This document shows, piece by piece, positions 34,431 to 43,365 of a stretch of DNA of 64,000 bases. Position 1 is the first letter of the stretch. Each line of letters starts with the position of its first letter. The DNA comes from Arcicella rosea (GTDB taxonomy: Bacteria; Bacteroidota; Bacteroidia; Cytophagales; Spirosomataceae). The notes beneath the pieces were generated by a model, which ran no database searches, had not been told where the DNA came from, and saw nothing but the letters and a program-made list of their open reading frames with translations. The DNA is taken from assembly GCF_014204325.1 (NCBI RefSeq), contig NZ_JACHKT010000029.1:1-64000 (forward strand), read 5' to 3'. The translations under genes were made by a program, and so were the position numbers.

Positions 34431-35909
34431 ATGAGCAACAGTATTTGGCGTAAAAAACCAATGTCAGCTTATGAAGCTGATATTAAAAACAATAAATTAA
34501 ATAAAGTGCTTGGCAAATGGAGCCTCACTGCAATCGGTATCGGAGGTATCATTGGTGGAGGTATCTTCGTATTAACAGGTACTGCTGCCCACTATCATGC
34601 TGGACCTGCTTTGGCATTATCATTTGTTGTTGCCGGTATTGGTTGTGTTTTTGCTGCATTATGTTATTCTGAATTTGCCTCGATGTTACCTGTAGAAGGT
34701 TCTGCGTATGCGTATGCGTATGGTACAATGGGCGAAATTTTTGCATGGATAATTGGCTGGGGGCTAATTCTCGAATATGCAATGGGTGCAATGACTGTCG
34801 CCGTCAGCTGGTCCGGTTACTTTAATAAGCTACTGCATCTCTTTGGGATTACAATGCCATACTATTTAACGAACGACCCTTTTTCTGGAGCCCAGTATGC
34901 CATAGATAATAATATAACAGAACCCGCAGCATTTTCTTTTAACTTACCTGCTTTCTTGATTACATGGCTAGTTACTTGGATTTTAGTAAAAGGAGTTAAA
35001 GAAGCTGCCAATACAAATAACCTAATTGTAATTCTTAAATTATCAGCTATCTTATTTGTAATTATTGTAGGTGTATTCTTTGTAAATGTTGATAACTGGC
35101 ATCCATTTATTCCTGAGCCTGAAATGGTGAAACACGCAGATGGTAAAATGCAAGAAGCCTATGGTATTAAAGGTATTTTAAGTGGAGCAGCAGCTATTTT
35201 CTTTGCTTATATTGGTTTCGATGTTGTTTCTACTTCAGCAGGAGAAGCTATCAATCCTAAAAAAGATATTCCATTTGCTATTATTGCTTCATTAGCAATC
35301 TGTACGTTATTATATATTTTAGTATCGCTAGTACTTACTGGTATGCTAAATTATAAAGACATTACTGGCGATGCACTAAAAGCTCCAGTGGCTTATGCTT
35401 TCGACCAAGTAGGACAGCCTTGGGCGGTATTTATCATTACTACGGCTGCTACTGTAGGTTTGGTTTCAGTAATGTTAGTTATGATGCTTGGACAAACACG
35501 TGTTTTCTTAGGTATGGCTAAAGATGGTTTATTACCAGATTTTTTCAGTAAAATTCATCCAACTTTCCAAACTCCTTGGAAAAGTACTCTTCTAGTAGGT
35601 TTAGTTGTTTCGTTGGTAGCCTCATTTACTCCTATCGGTGTATTGAGCGATATGACTAGCTTCGGAACGCTTTTTGCCTTTGCGATGGTTTGTTTAGCGG
35701 TATTAATTTTACGTCAACGTGAACCTAATCGTGAGCGTCCTTTCAAAACTCCTTTATTGATGTTAGTTGCTCCACTTGGTATTATTACCAATGTCGCATT
35801 GATGTCTTTATTAGATAGCAAAGCTCAATTATTTGCATTCGTTTGGATGGGAATTGGTCTTGTAGTTTACTTTATTTATAGTAAAAGCAAAAGTAACCTC
35901 AACGAGTAG
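34431..35909 (+). CDS. APC-family amino acid permease
   Basis: A 492-residue inner-membrane transporter with about 12-14 hydrophobic spans. The first span has IGGIIGGGIFVLTGTAA, the substrate-binding GxG motif of the APC superfamily. ALCYSEFASMLPVEGSAYAYAY and FFAYIGFDVVSTSAGEAINP are typical of the cationic amino acid transporter branch. Likely substrates are amino acids; which ones cannot be read. It stands alone with a terminator behind it. Confidence 0.93.
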   Translation: MSNSIWRKKPMSAYEADIKNNKLNKVLGKWSLTAIGIGGIIGGGIFVLTGTAAHYHAGPALALSFVVAGIGCVFAALCYSEFASMLPVEGSAYAYAYGTMGEIFAWIIGWGLILEYAMGAMTVAVSWSGYFNKLLHLFGITMPYYLTNDPFSGAQYAIDNNITEPAAFSFNLPAFLITWLVTWILVKGVKEAANTNNLIVILKLSAILFVIIVGVFFVNVDNWHPFIPEPEMVKHADGKMQEAYGIKGILSGAAAIFFAYIGFDVVSTSAGEAINPKKDIPFAIIASLAICTLLYILVSLVLTGMLNYKDITGDALKAPVAYAFDQVGQPWAVFIITTAATVGLVSVMLVMMLGQTRVFLGMAKDGLLPDFFSKIHPTFQTPWKSTLLVGLVVSLVASFTPIGVLSDMTSFGTLFAFAMVCLAVLILRQREPNRERPFKTPLLMLVAPLGIITNVALMSLLDSKAQLFAFVWMGIGLVVYFIYSKSKSNLNE

Positions 35910-35940
35910 AATAACATATTATTCTTTTAGTTTGATTTTA

Positions 35941-35980
35941 AAACCTCACAGAAAACAAAATTCTGTGAGGTTTCTTTTTT
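35941..35980 (+). terminator. Terminator after the permease
   Basis: AAACCTCACAGAA pairs with TTCTGTGAGGTTT around an 8-nt loop, followed by C and six T. Confidence 0.88.
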
Positions 35981-36063
35981 TATGAGTAATTTTGCAAATT
36001 ATTTAAAAGATTTTCAGGATTGAGATGTATTAAAGTACTCAATCACTCATTTATAGATTGACA

Positions 36064-37665
36064 ATGGCAACCATACAAGAAGAAATACATAAACGCCGTA
36101 CTTTCGGTATTATCTCTCACCCCGATGCGGGAAAAACGACGCTTACCGAAAAATTACTTTTATTTGGTGGAGCTATCCAAACGGCTGGTGCGGTAAAATC
36201 AAACAAAATTAAAAAAGGAGCAACTTCCGATTTCATGGAGATTGAACGCCAAAGAGGTATTTCGGTGGCTACTTCTGTAATGACTTTCGAGTACAATGAC
36301 CTGAAAATCAATATTCTTGATACGCCTGGTCACAAAGATTTTGCTGAAGATACTTATAGAACTTTAACGGCTGTCGATTCGGTAATTTTGGTTATCGACT
36401 GCGTAAAAGGTGTGGAAGAGCAAACTGAACGTTTGATGGAAGTTTGTCGTATGAGAAATACGCCTGTCATTGTTTTCATTAACAAAATGGATAGAGAAGG
36501 ACAAAATCCATTTGATTTATTAGATGAATTAGAACAGAAGTTGAATATCAAAGTACGTCCGCTTACTTGGCCTATCAACATAGGTTCAAACTTCAAAGGT
36601 GTTTATAGTATTTATGACAAATCATTAAATATTTTCAATGCCAACAAAACGAAGATTGAAAAAGAAGTAGTAGCCGTTGATATTTGGTCGGAAGAATTAG
36701 ATAAAAAAGTAGGCGAAAAAGATGCCAATCAATTACGTGAAGACATCGAATTGATTGAAGGTGTTTATGGAGATTTTGACAGAAGTGTTTACCTTTCTGG
36801 CGAAGTAGCTCCTGTTTTCTTTGGTTCGGCAGTCAATAATTTTGGTGTACAAGAATTGCTAGATACTTTCACCGAAATTGCTCCAAGTACGCAAGCTCGT
36901 AAAACAGATGTAAGAATTGTAGAACCAGAAGAGAAAAAATTCACTGGTTTTATCTTTAAAATTCACGCCAACCTCGATCCAAAACACCGTGATAGAATTG
37001 CTTTCTTGAGAGTATGTTCGGGGACATTCGAGCGAAATAAATTTTATAAACACGTTCGTTTAGATAAAAATCTTCGTTTCAACAATCCATATAATTTTAT
37101 GGCACAAGAAAAAGAAGTAATCGACGAAGGTTTTCCAGGCGATGTAATTGGTTTATATGACACTGGAAATTTTAAAATTGGCGATACTTTGTCGGAAGGA
37201 GAATTAATGCAATACCAAGGTATTCCAAGTTTCTCCCCAGAGATTTTCAAGGAATTAATGAACCTTGACCCAATGAAATCAAAACAATTGGAAAAAGGCA
37301 TTCAGCAATTGACAGACGAAGGAGTTGCACAATTATTCGTTCAACCACATTTGGGAAACAGAAAAATTGTAGGAACAGTCGGTGAACTTCAATACGAAGT
37401 AATTCAATATCGTTTGGAACATGAATACGGAGCGAAATGTCGTTTTGACCACCGTGATATTGCCAAAGCTTGTTGGGTAACTTCTGATGACGAGAAAAAA
37501 CTGACAGAATTTGTTCGCTTAAAAGCACAAAACATTGCTCAAGATAAAGATGGAAACTTTGTATTCTTAGCAGAATCAGAATGGATTTTAAGAATGAATA
37601 TCCAAAATAATCCTGATATTCAATTCCACTTTACTTCAGAATTTAAGCGAGCGGTGGAAGCATAA
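36064..37665 (+). CDS. prfC: Peptide chain release factor 3
   Basis: A 533-residue translational GTPase that recycles RF1/RF2 after termination. G motifs are SHPDAGKTT (residues 19-27), [24 protein letters not shown] and NKMDREG. The C-terminal RF3 domain is visible from [20 protein letters not shown] 36064 gives the usual [20 protein letters not shown] opening; an upstream TTG in frame at 36058 is less likely. Length is normal. Confidence 0.97.
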   Translation: MATIQEEIHKRRTFGIISHPDAGKTTLTEKLLLFGGAIQTAGAVKSNKIKKGATSDFMEIERQRGISVATSVMTFEYNDLKINILDTPGHKDFAEDTYRTLTAVDSVILVIDCVKGVEEQTERLMEVCRMRNTPVIVFINKMDREGQNPFDLLDELEQKLNIKVRPLTWPINIGSNFKGVYSIYDKSLNIFNANKTKIEKEVVAVDIWSEELDKKVGEKDANQLREDIELIEGVYGDFDRSVYLSGEVAPVFFGSAVNNFGVQELLDTFTEIAPSTQARKTDVRIVEPEEKKFTGFIFKIHANLDPKHRDRIAFLRVCSGTFERNKFYKHVRLDKNLRFNNPYNFMAQEKEVIDEGFPGDVIGLYDTGNFKIGDTLSEGELMQYQGIPSFSPEIFKELMNLDPMKSKQLEKGIQQLTDEGVAQLFVQPHLGNRKIVGTVGELQYEVIQYRLEHEYGAKCRFDHRDIAKACWVTSDDEKKLTEFVRLKAQNIAQDKDGNFVFLAESEWILRMNIQNNPDIQFHFTSEFKRAVEA

Positions 37666-37791
37666 TTATAACTTTTCAAAGAAAATCGACCGTATAATAA
37701 GTTTTAAAAATTTGTTAACAACACTTATCAGTATTTTAGCTATATTGTTGTCTTAAAAGATTTAGAACTCACTTAAAATCCTGTCTTTTCC

Positions 37792-38235
37792 ATGAAAAAA
37801 ATTGTCATCTTATCTTCTATGCTGTTTTTAACAGTATGTTCAAAATCATTCGCTTCTACGCCAAGTGAATATTTAGCTAATGATGCTACCATAGAAGCAA
37901 CATTAGGCAATGGTGTTGAAGTAGCAAGTTTAATACCAACTGTTAATGCCGAGACATCTAACAATGTATTGGCTACAACAAGCAGCTTACCTACAACTTC
38001 AGTAGCTGGTAGTAAAAATGCAGCAACAGCATTTATATTATCAACTTTCTTAGGAGGTTTGGGTATTCACCGTTTCTACATGGGTACAGCAACATTAACT
38101 GGAGTAGGTTATATCCTAACTTTGGGAGGTTGCGGTATTGTAGCTTTTGTTGACTGGGTAGTGTTGTTAATCGCATTAGTTAACGACGAAGGTATTTCAA
38201 AATATGAGGACAATCCTAAATTCTTTATGTGGTAG
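37792..38235 (+). CDS. TM2 domain protein with signal peptide
   Basis: A 147-residue protein. The N-terminal segment (IVILSSMLFLTVCSKSFA) is a signal peptide. A Ser/Thr/Ala-rich linker leads to a TM2 domain at about residues 77-140: AFILSTFLGGLGIHRFYMG, then GVGYILTLGGCGIVAFVDW. TM2 proteins have two membrane spans and no agreed function. It is convergent with the four-gene LolA/YidD operon, whose last two products carry a comparable glycine-rich two-span module. Confidence 0.88.
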   Translation: MKKIVILSSMLFLTVCSKSFASTPSEYLANDATIEATLGNGVEVASLIPTVNAETSNNVLATTSSLPTTSVAGSKNAATAFILSTFLGGLGIHRFYMGTATLTGVGYILTLGGCGIVAFVDWVVLLIALVNDEGISKYEDNPKFFMW

Positions 38236-38265
38236 AATTTAATAATCTTCATATTTTACTTAATA

Positions 38266-38300
38266 AAAAGCCAAGAACAAGTATTTGTCCTTGGCTTTTT
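38266..38300. terminator. Bidirectional terminator between convergent genes
   Basis: AAAAGCCAAGAACAA pairs imperfectly with TTGTCCTTGGCTTTT around a short loop, with A/T tracts on both sides. It abuts the stop codon of the minus-strand gene. Confidence 0.8.
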
Positions 38301-39172
38301 CAGTTTTCAAGTGCTATTAATGCCTTCGTTACTTTCGTTGTATATAAGTCTATCAATTGGCGATTCTTTTGTTCTGCTAATAATTCTGTACGCCTGATTC
38401 CGCCAAAATAAAAAGCTTGAAATAAGCCAAAGCCAGTAAAAAAACCAGACAAATAATATCCTTTGGAAATATTATGAAAGCCAAAACCAAGTGTGGCAAT
38501 TTGTAAGCCTAATGAAACTAAACCTTCTGTAGTATTTCCAACATAGAGCATTCCTGCTCCGGGTAAAAAAGTAGCCAATGTCGCTGCTTTTTTCACACTT
38601 TTAAATTTGTTTGATTTTTCAAATGCAAAAACGGAATCTATATTCATTTTTACATTTTTTGCACTGGCATAAGCACCAAATACTTCTTTTGCTTCTGGGT
38701 AACGTTTAAGTTGTGTTAAACAAAGTATTTCCCACAGTTTGCTATTTTGTGTTAGTAAAGAATCTTTCACAAAAAATCTTAATTGTTGAATCTGGCTAAG
38801 TGCATCCTCATAAAATCCTGATAAATAATAATTTACAATTAACTCATTTCGCAAAATAAACTGACTTGAATCTGATAAGTTTGCCAAATCGAATCTCAAA
38901 GCTGTTTTCCCAGCCTCCTCAAACTTTCCCATCGCTTTCAGGCAATGGACTTTCCTCAATAAACAAGCATTTTTCGCTTCTTGTAAGCTAATTGCTGAAA
39001 GTGTAGTATCTGGAAATTCTACTAATTCAAAGTAATTCTTTTCATAAGCCAACAGAGCAACATCATATTGTTTGTCCAACAACAAGCTATCACCTTCCCG
39101 AAAATTCTGCGTATAAGATTTAGTTGAAAATAGTACGCAAAGGAATGTGCATATCAAATAATATTTGTTCAT
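38300..39172 (-). CDS. TPR-like exported protein with LPGAG membrane module (distal paralogue)
   Basis: A 290-residue protein with a signal peptide (LICTFLCVLFSTKSYTQ). Residues about 25-200 are helical and TPR-like (LLDKQYDVALLAYEKNYFEL, ALSQIQQLRFFVKDSLL). The C-terminal third holds ATLATFLPGAGMLYVGN followed by hydrophobic stretches GLVSLGLQIATLGFGF and YLSGFFTGFGLFQAFYFGG, a glycine-rich membrane module. The same LPGAGxxYVG core occurs in the upstream gene product, so the two are paralogues. Its start lies 53 nt inside the upstream gene, which indicates translational coupling. Function unknown. Confidence 0.8.
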   Translation of the reverse strand: MNKYYLICTFLCVLFSTKSYTQNFREGDSLLLDKQYDVALLAYEKNYFELVEFPDTTLSAISLQEAKNACLLRKVHCLKAMGKFEEAGKTALRFDLANLSDSSQFILRNELIVNYYLSGFYEDALSQIQQLRFFVKDSLLTQNSKLWEILCLTQLKRYPEAKEVFGAYASAKNVKMNIDSVFAFEKSNKFKSVKKAATLATFLPGAGMLYVGNTTEGLVSLGLQIATLGFGFHNISKGYYLSGFFTGFGLFQAFYFGGIRRTELLAEQKNRQLIDLYTTKVTKALIALEN

Positions 39173-40016
39173 CTATCTTATCGTTAAATTCTTGTCTTTT
39201 GATTTTTACACTCAAAGCACTTCCCCAAATATTGCCTAAATAAAATAAGCTAAACAAACCTCCATAAATAATAAATCTAGGGCTTGATACTCCGTCTTTT
39301 CGCAAACCTTCGTAAGCTTGCAGACCCAATATAGCATTTTGTATAAATGTTGAAATGCCTTGTCCTAATTGCCCTCCTACATATATTTTCCCTGCTCCGG
39401 GTAAAATAGCAGATAGTAAAGCGGCTTTCAATGGCGACTTCCGTTGTTGTTTCTGAATAATTTCTCTGTAATCGCTAAAATTACTTTGTTGCTTTTGGAG
39501 TGGATAGTATTCCTCTGAAAAATGGTTCTTAAGAGAATCAAATACACTAAGGTTACGGTTTAGAAGATTAAGCCCCGCCAACTCAAAAGTACGAATAGCT
39601 CTAGTAAGGCTATCTTTTGCATCAACAGCCAGAAACAATTTTTGAGCCTGATTAATATTACGAAGATAACTATATGATATGCCTGACAAGAATACTGATT
39701 TTTTAAAGTATTGACTCGAAGCGTTTACTTTTGAAAAGTAAAAAGTACAGGAATCAAGTTTTTTGAGTGAGTAAAAAGCTAATCCTTTCCAATATGGAAG
39801 TTCCAATCGTTGTTGCGTAGTATCTGGATAACGAGTTTGTAATTGAGAAATTAAAGTAATAGCATCACGATGTTCATCTTTGGCTAATAAATAATGCAAA
39901 AACAAACTATCTTTTTTAATTTGAGAACAAGCGATTTTAGGCATCATAAAGACCAAAAACATTAAGATTATGCTTTTTGAGGCCGATTTTCTAAAAAGAG
40001 AATTGTGTAGTTCCAT
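39120..40016 (-). CDS. TPR-like exported protein with LPGAG membrane module (proximal paralogue)
   Basis: A 298-residue protein with an N-terminal signal segment (SIILMFLVFMMPKIACSQ; the IAC could be a lipobox). Helical TPR-like repeats follow (KDEHRDAITLISQLQTRYPD, GLAFYSLKKLDSCTFYFSKV). The C-terminal module reads KAALLSAILPGAGKIYVGGQ, with hydrophobic IYGGLFSLFYLGNIWGSAL after it. It starts on the A of the YidD-like gene's stop (TAATG) and overlaps the next gene by 53 nt. Function unknown; linkage to LolA-like and YidD-like proteins points to membrane or outer-membrane assembly, as inference. Confidence 0.8.
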   Translation of the reverse strand: MELHNSLFRKSASKSIILMFLVFMMPKIACSQIKKDSLFLHYLLAKDEHRDAITLISQLQTRYPDTTQQRLELPYWKGLAFYSLKKLDSCTFYFSKVNASSQYFKKSVFLSGISYSYLRNINQAQKLFLAVDAKDSLTRAIRTFELAGLNLLNRNLSVFDSLKNHFSEEYYPLQKQQSNFSDYREIIQKQQRKSPLKAALLSAILPGAGKIYVGGQLGQGISTFIQNAILGLQAYEGLRKDGVSSPRFIIYGGLFSLFYLGNIWGSALSVKIKRQEFNDKIDEQILFDMHIPLRTIFN

Positions 40017-40450
40017 TATTCTATTTTATACATCTTTGGAGAATCTATTACTTTACCTTGTTCGTTTACTCTGAATGGATTAATCGTAGTTCCACTTATT
40101 CTATTACATCTAGCCAAGCGGTCAGCAGTAAGAGCCAGTCCTTTTACGATACCATATTCTTGAATAGCAGATTGGCTAAACCTTGAACATGAAAGTTCGT
40201 ATAAACAATTGGCTGAAAATTGTGGAGATATTACTTTCTGATAAACCTTTAATGAACCATTCAAAAATAGTAATATCGGATTGAATGTTTTAGGTTTTTG
40301 TGTTTGAACCAAAAGTTTTGCACTACTGTCTTTTTGAATCAAATATGTTAAATCCGTTTTTAAACTTTGAGACCTAACTTCTCGAACAAGTAAAAAAAAG
40401 AAAGCTAACAAAATCACATGTACCGAAACTTTATTTAAGGACTTTTGCAT
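40016..40450 (-). CDS. YidD-family protein with N-terminal signal peptide
   Basis: A 144-residue protein whose residues about 62-118 match YidD, the membrane protein insertion efficiency factor: SLKVYQKVISPQFSANCLYE, SCSRFSQSAIQEYG, LALTADRLARCNR. The family cysteines Cys82, Cys88 and Cys115 are present. Normal YidD is 70-90 residues and cytoplasmic. Here residues 8-28 (HVILLAFFFLLVREVRSQS) look like a cleavable signal, and a C-terminal extension replaces the usual GG-DPVP tail. It overlaps the LolA-like gene by 20 nt and the next gene by 1 nt. Confidence 0.88.
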   Translation of the reverse strand: MQKSLNKVSVHVILLAFFFLLVREVRSQSLKTDLTYLIQKDSSAKLLVQTQKPKTFNPILLFLNGSLKVYQKVISPQFSANCLYELSCSRFSQSAIQEYGIVKGLALTADRLARCNRISGTTINPFRVNEQGKVIDSPKMYKIE

Positions 40451-41147
40451 TGGCAGGAATCGTAAAATCTGAAAGTTTGCTATTCACAGCTTCATTGACT
40501 TTTATGTCAGCGTATGTTGTCTTTGCAATGACAGAATCTTTAGCAGAAAAATAATCTATTTGAGTAACAGTAAGCGGGAAATCAAGTCCACCAAAGTTTT
40601 GATAGTTGTAGTAATACATCTTTTTAATTACTTGCCCATTCCCACCGATGTACTTCGTATAAATTGGATTCGCACCATCATGAACTAACTCGACAGACTT
40701 AATATCTTTCGCCAATCGTGCTGGAGCAGTCCAAGTACTTATCATTAAGTTTTTTTCGAATTTGGTATTTTTATTAATAAATCCCATCGCTCTTAAACCT
40801 AAATCTGCTTTTTGGTTATTCAGGAAATAATAAAATTGAGAAGTCTCTGTACTAAAAAGATAATTCACTTGTTGAATTACTGTATTTTTAACAGGATCGT
40901 AAATAGAAATTTCCCCTTTTGAAGTATTGATGATATACTGATTACTTGGTAGAGAATAATGACTAATCATTTTGCCCCCAGCTAATTGATAAAAAATATC
41001 AGCTTTTACAGTAACGGTTTTCCCAGCTCTCACTGAACGAGAAATCATCGATGCTCCTATTTTTTTGATATTACTAGAGGAAATAAAAGCTAGTGAGAAG
41101 AAGGTTATCAGAAACCCAAAAACGATGGTTGATTTTTTATTAAGCAT
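40431..41147 (-). CDS. LolA-like outer membrane lipoprotein carrier homologue
   Basis: A 238-residue exported protein. The N-terminal hydrophobic run (TIVFGFLITFFSLAFISSS) is a signal or anchor. The rest resembles the LolA/LolB half-barrel: TVKADIFYQLAGGKMISHY, YIINTSKGEISIYDP and FYYFLNNQKADLGL, with DFPLTVTQIDYFSAKDSV later. LolA carries lipoproteins across the periplasm. This may be a paralogue with its own client, because it heads a tight four-gene operon. The assignment is by fold pattern, not strong identity. Confidence 0.6.
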   Translation of the reverse strand: MLNKKSTIVFGFLITFFSLAFISSSNIKKIGASMISRSVRAGKTVTVKADIFYQLAGGKMISHYSLPSNQYIINTSKGEISIYDPVKNTVIQQVNYLFSTETSQFYYFLNNQKADLGLRAMGFINKNTKFEKNLMISTWTAPARLAKDIKSVELVHDGANPIYTKYIGGNGQVIKKMYYYNYQNFGGLDFPLTVTQIDYFSAKDSVIAKTTYADIKVNEAVNSKLSDFTIPANAKVLK

Positions 41148-41275
41148 AGTTAAAATGAAATAGGGATTTCAGGTTCAGTTTCTTGGTGAGAATTAAATTA
41201 GGCAAAACCTAATTTATAAAAACAATAGTGATGCAAAAACGATGGTTCTTACATCACTATTATTTTATGATTTAT

Positions 41276-43030
41276 TTACTTTAAACCCAAATCCTCTTGA
41301 ATCGCTGAAACCTTTTGTTTCAATTTCGCAAGAACAGCATCAAAATCTTCTGCTTTTTCTAAAGGCTCATTTACCGAAACATAGAATTTAATCTTAGGTT
41401 CTGTTCCTGAAGGACGAGCAGATACTTTTGTTCCATCTGCTAAAACCAATTGAATTACATTGGATGCTTCCATACCCAAGCCTGTTGGAATATTGGTAAT
41501 CGCTCCAGATTTCAAATCGGTTGAAGTAAGGTTCGTATAATCAATTACGGTTACTGGTTCTGAACCTGCTACTGTTGCTGGAACATTACTGCGTAAATCA
41601 GCCATCATTTTTTGAATTTCTTCAGCACCAGCTTTTCCTTTTTTCGTTAACGAAATCAAGCCTTCATAATAGAAATTATTTTCCATGTACATACTCGTCA
41701 AGAAATCGAATAATGATTTGCCATTATCTTTTGCATAAGCCGTCAATTCAGCAATCATTGCACAAGAAGCGATGGCATCTTTATCACGAACAGCATCACC
41801 AATTAAGTAGCCATACGATTCTTCTCCTCCACCAATAAACTTCTCTTTCCCTTCTAATTCACGAATTACCGCAGCGATAAATTTAAAGCCAGTCAAAGTG
41901 TTATAACATTTCACACCTTGTGTTTCACACATTTTATCAATGATATTCGTCGTAACGATGGTTTTTGCGATGAACTCTTTTCCTGTCAATTTACCCGCTT
42001 TTTTCCAAGCATCTAACAAGTAATAAATAATCAAGCTTGCCATTTGGTTACCGTTCAAAAGTACCCATTCGCCAGCTGGATTTTTAACCGCTGCTCCTAC
42101 TCTATCCGCATCTGGGTCGGTAGCAATTACCAAATCAGCATCTATTTCTTTTGCCAAATTCATGGCTAAAGTCATTGCTTCGGTTTCCTCAGGGTTTGGA
42201 TAAATTACTGTTGGGAAGTCTCCATTTGGTTCTGCTTGTGCTTCAACGACGTTTACATCTTCAAAACCTAACAATTTTAAAGCTTTTGGCACAAGTGTAA
42301 TTCCTGTTCCATGAATTGAAGAATAAACAATTTTTAAATCTTTCTGACGAGTAATTACATCAGGATTGATAGAATTGGACTGAATTGTTTTCAAATACTC
42401 TGCATCAATTTCTTCGCCAATTGAAGTAATCAAATCTGGATTTCCCGAAAAGTTGATTTCATCTACAGACTGAATTTTGTTTACTTCTGCAACAATATTT
42501 TTATCATGAGGAGCAACCACTTGTGAACCATCGTTCCAATAAGCTTTGTAGCCATTATATTCACGTGGGTTGTGCGATGCCGTGATTACCAAACCAGCGT
42601 TACATCCTAAATACCTAACAGCAAATGATAATTCAGGCGTTGGGCGTAATTCTTTGAATAAGTACACTTTAATACCATTTGCCGAAAAAATATCAGCCGC
42701 TACTTGAGCAAAGTATGCAGCATTATTTCTTGAATCATGAGCAATCGCTACGCTAATACTTTCGCCTGAGAAATTAGCTTTCAAATAATTGGCAAAGCCT
42801 TGTGTGGCAGAGCCAACAGTGTATTTATTCATACGGTTTGAACCTACTCCCATTTCTCCACGCATTCCACCCGTTCCAAACTCTAAGTCTTTATAGAAAG
42901 AATCTGTCAATTCTGTTTCTTTTCCTTCATCTAAAAGTTGTTGGATTTTGGATTTTGTTTCGGCATCATAATTTCCCGAAAGCCATGTGTCAACCTTTTG
43001 TTGGGTAAGTGCGTCTAAGCTAGCAATCAT
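41276..43030 (-). CDS. Phosphoglucomutase/phosphomannomutase family phosphosugar mutase
   Basis: A 584-residue cytosolic enzyme that moves phosphate between C1 and C6 of hexose phosphates. The phosphoserine loop is ITASHNPREYNGYKAYW near residue 150, the Mg site is ATDPDADRVG near 305, the sugar-binding loop is GGGEESYGYLIG, and the phosphate-binding loop is SARPSGTEPKIKFY. ATG 43030 gives the family opening; an upstream ATG at 43075 adds 15 poorly matching residues. It is transcribed away from the SusC/SusD pair to the right. Confidence 0.95.
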   Translation of the reverse strand: MIASLDALTQQKVDTWLSGNYDAETKSKIQQLLDEGKETELTDSFYKDLEFGTGGMRGEMGVGSNRMNKYTVGSATQGFANYLKANFSGESISVAIAHDSRNNAAYFAQVAADIFSANGIKVYLFKELRPTPELSFAVRYLGCNAGLVITASHNPREYNGYKAYWNDGSQVVAPHDKNIVAEVNKIQSVDEINFSGNPDLITSIGEEIDAEYLKTIQSNSINPDVITRQKDLKIVYSSIHGTGITLVPKALKLLGFEDVNVVEAQAEPNGDFPTVIYPNPEETEAMTLAMNLAKEIDADLVIATDPDADRVGAAVKNPAGEWVLLNGNQMASLIIYYLLDAWKKAGKLTGKEFIAKTIVTTNIIDKMCETQGVKCYNTLTGFKFIAAVIRELEGKEKFIGGGEESYGYLIGDAVRDKDAIASCAMIAELTAYAKDNGKSLFDFLTSMYMENNFYYEGLISLTKKGKAGAEEIQKMMADLRSNVPATVAGSEPVTVIDYTNLTSTDLKSGAITNIPTGLGMEASNVIQLVLADGTKVSARPSGTEPKIKFYVSVNEPLEKAEDFDAVLAKLKQKVSAIQEDLGLK

Positions 43031-43215
43031 AATATTATTTGTTAAGTTAAAGTCTGAGATTTTTTCTACCAACAAATATAAAAATTATTTGTTGTATTGA
43101 ATAGAGTTCCTTTGCTTTAGTGTTCTGCGATTTATTAAACGGTTTTTTTTAGGAATTACCAAATAAAAAATAGGGTTTTATAGTTTTTACATAGTTAAAT
43201 AATCACCATAAATGT

Positions 43216-43223
43216 TATCTTTG
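43216..43223 (+). promoter_or_regulatory. -7 element of the second susC
   Basis: TATCTTTG matches TAnnTTTG about 143 nt before the susC start; the -33 region has only a weak GTT. It lies in the 335-nt gap between the mutase and susC genes, where nothing else was recognised. Confidence 0.5.
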
Positions 43224-43365
43224 AGATAAATCTTCATAAAAATTCGCTAATCTATTATTAATAATTTAAGAATAGACTCTAGTTCCCATCATTATACTCT
43301 TCTAGTTTAAGATTTAAAGTTAAGATTAAAACTAATCGTTCAAATTAAACAACCAAATCAACAAC

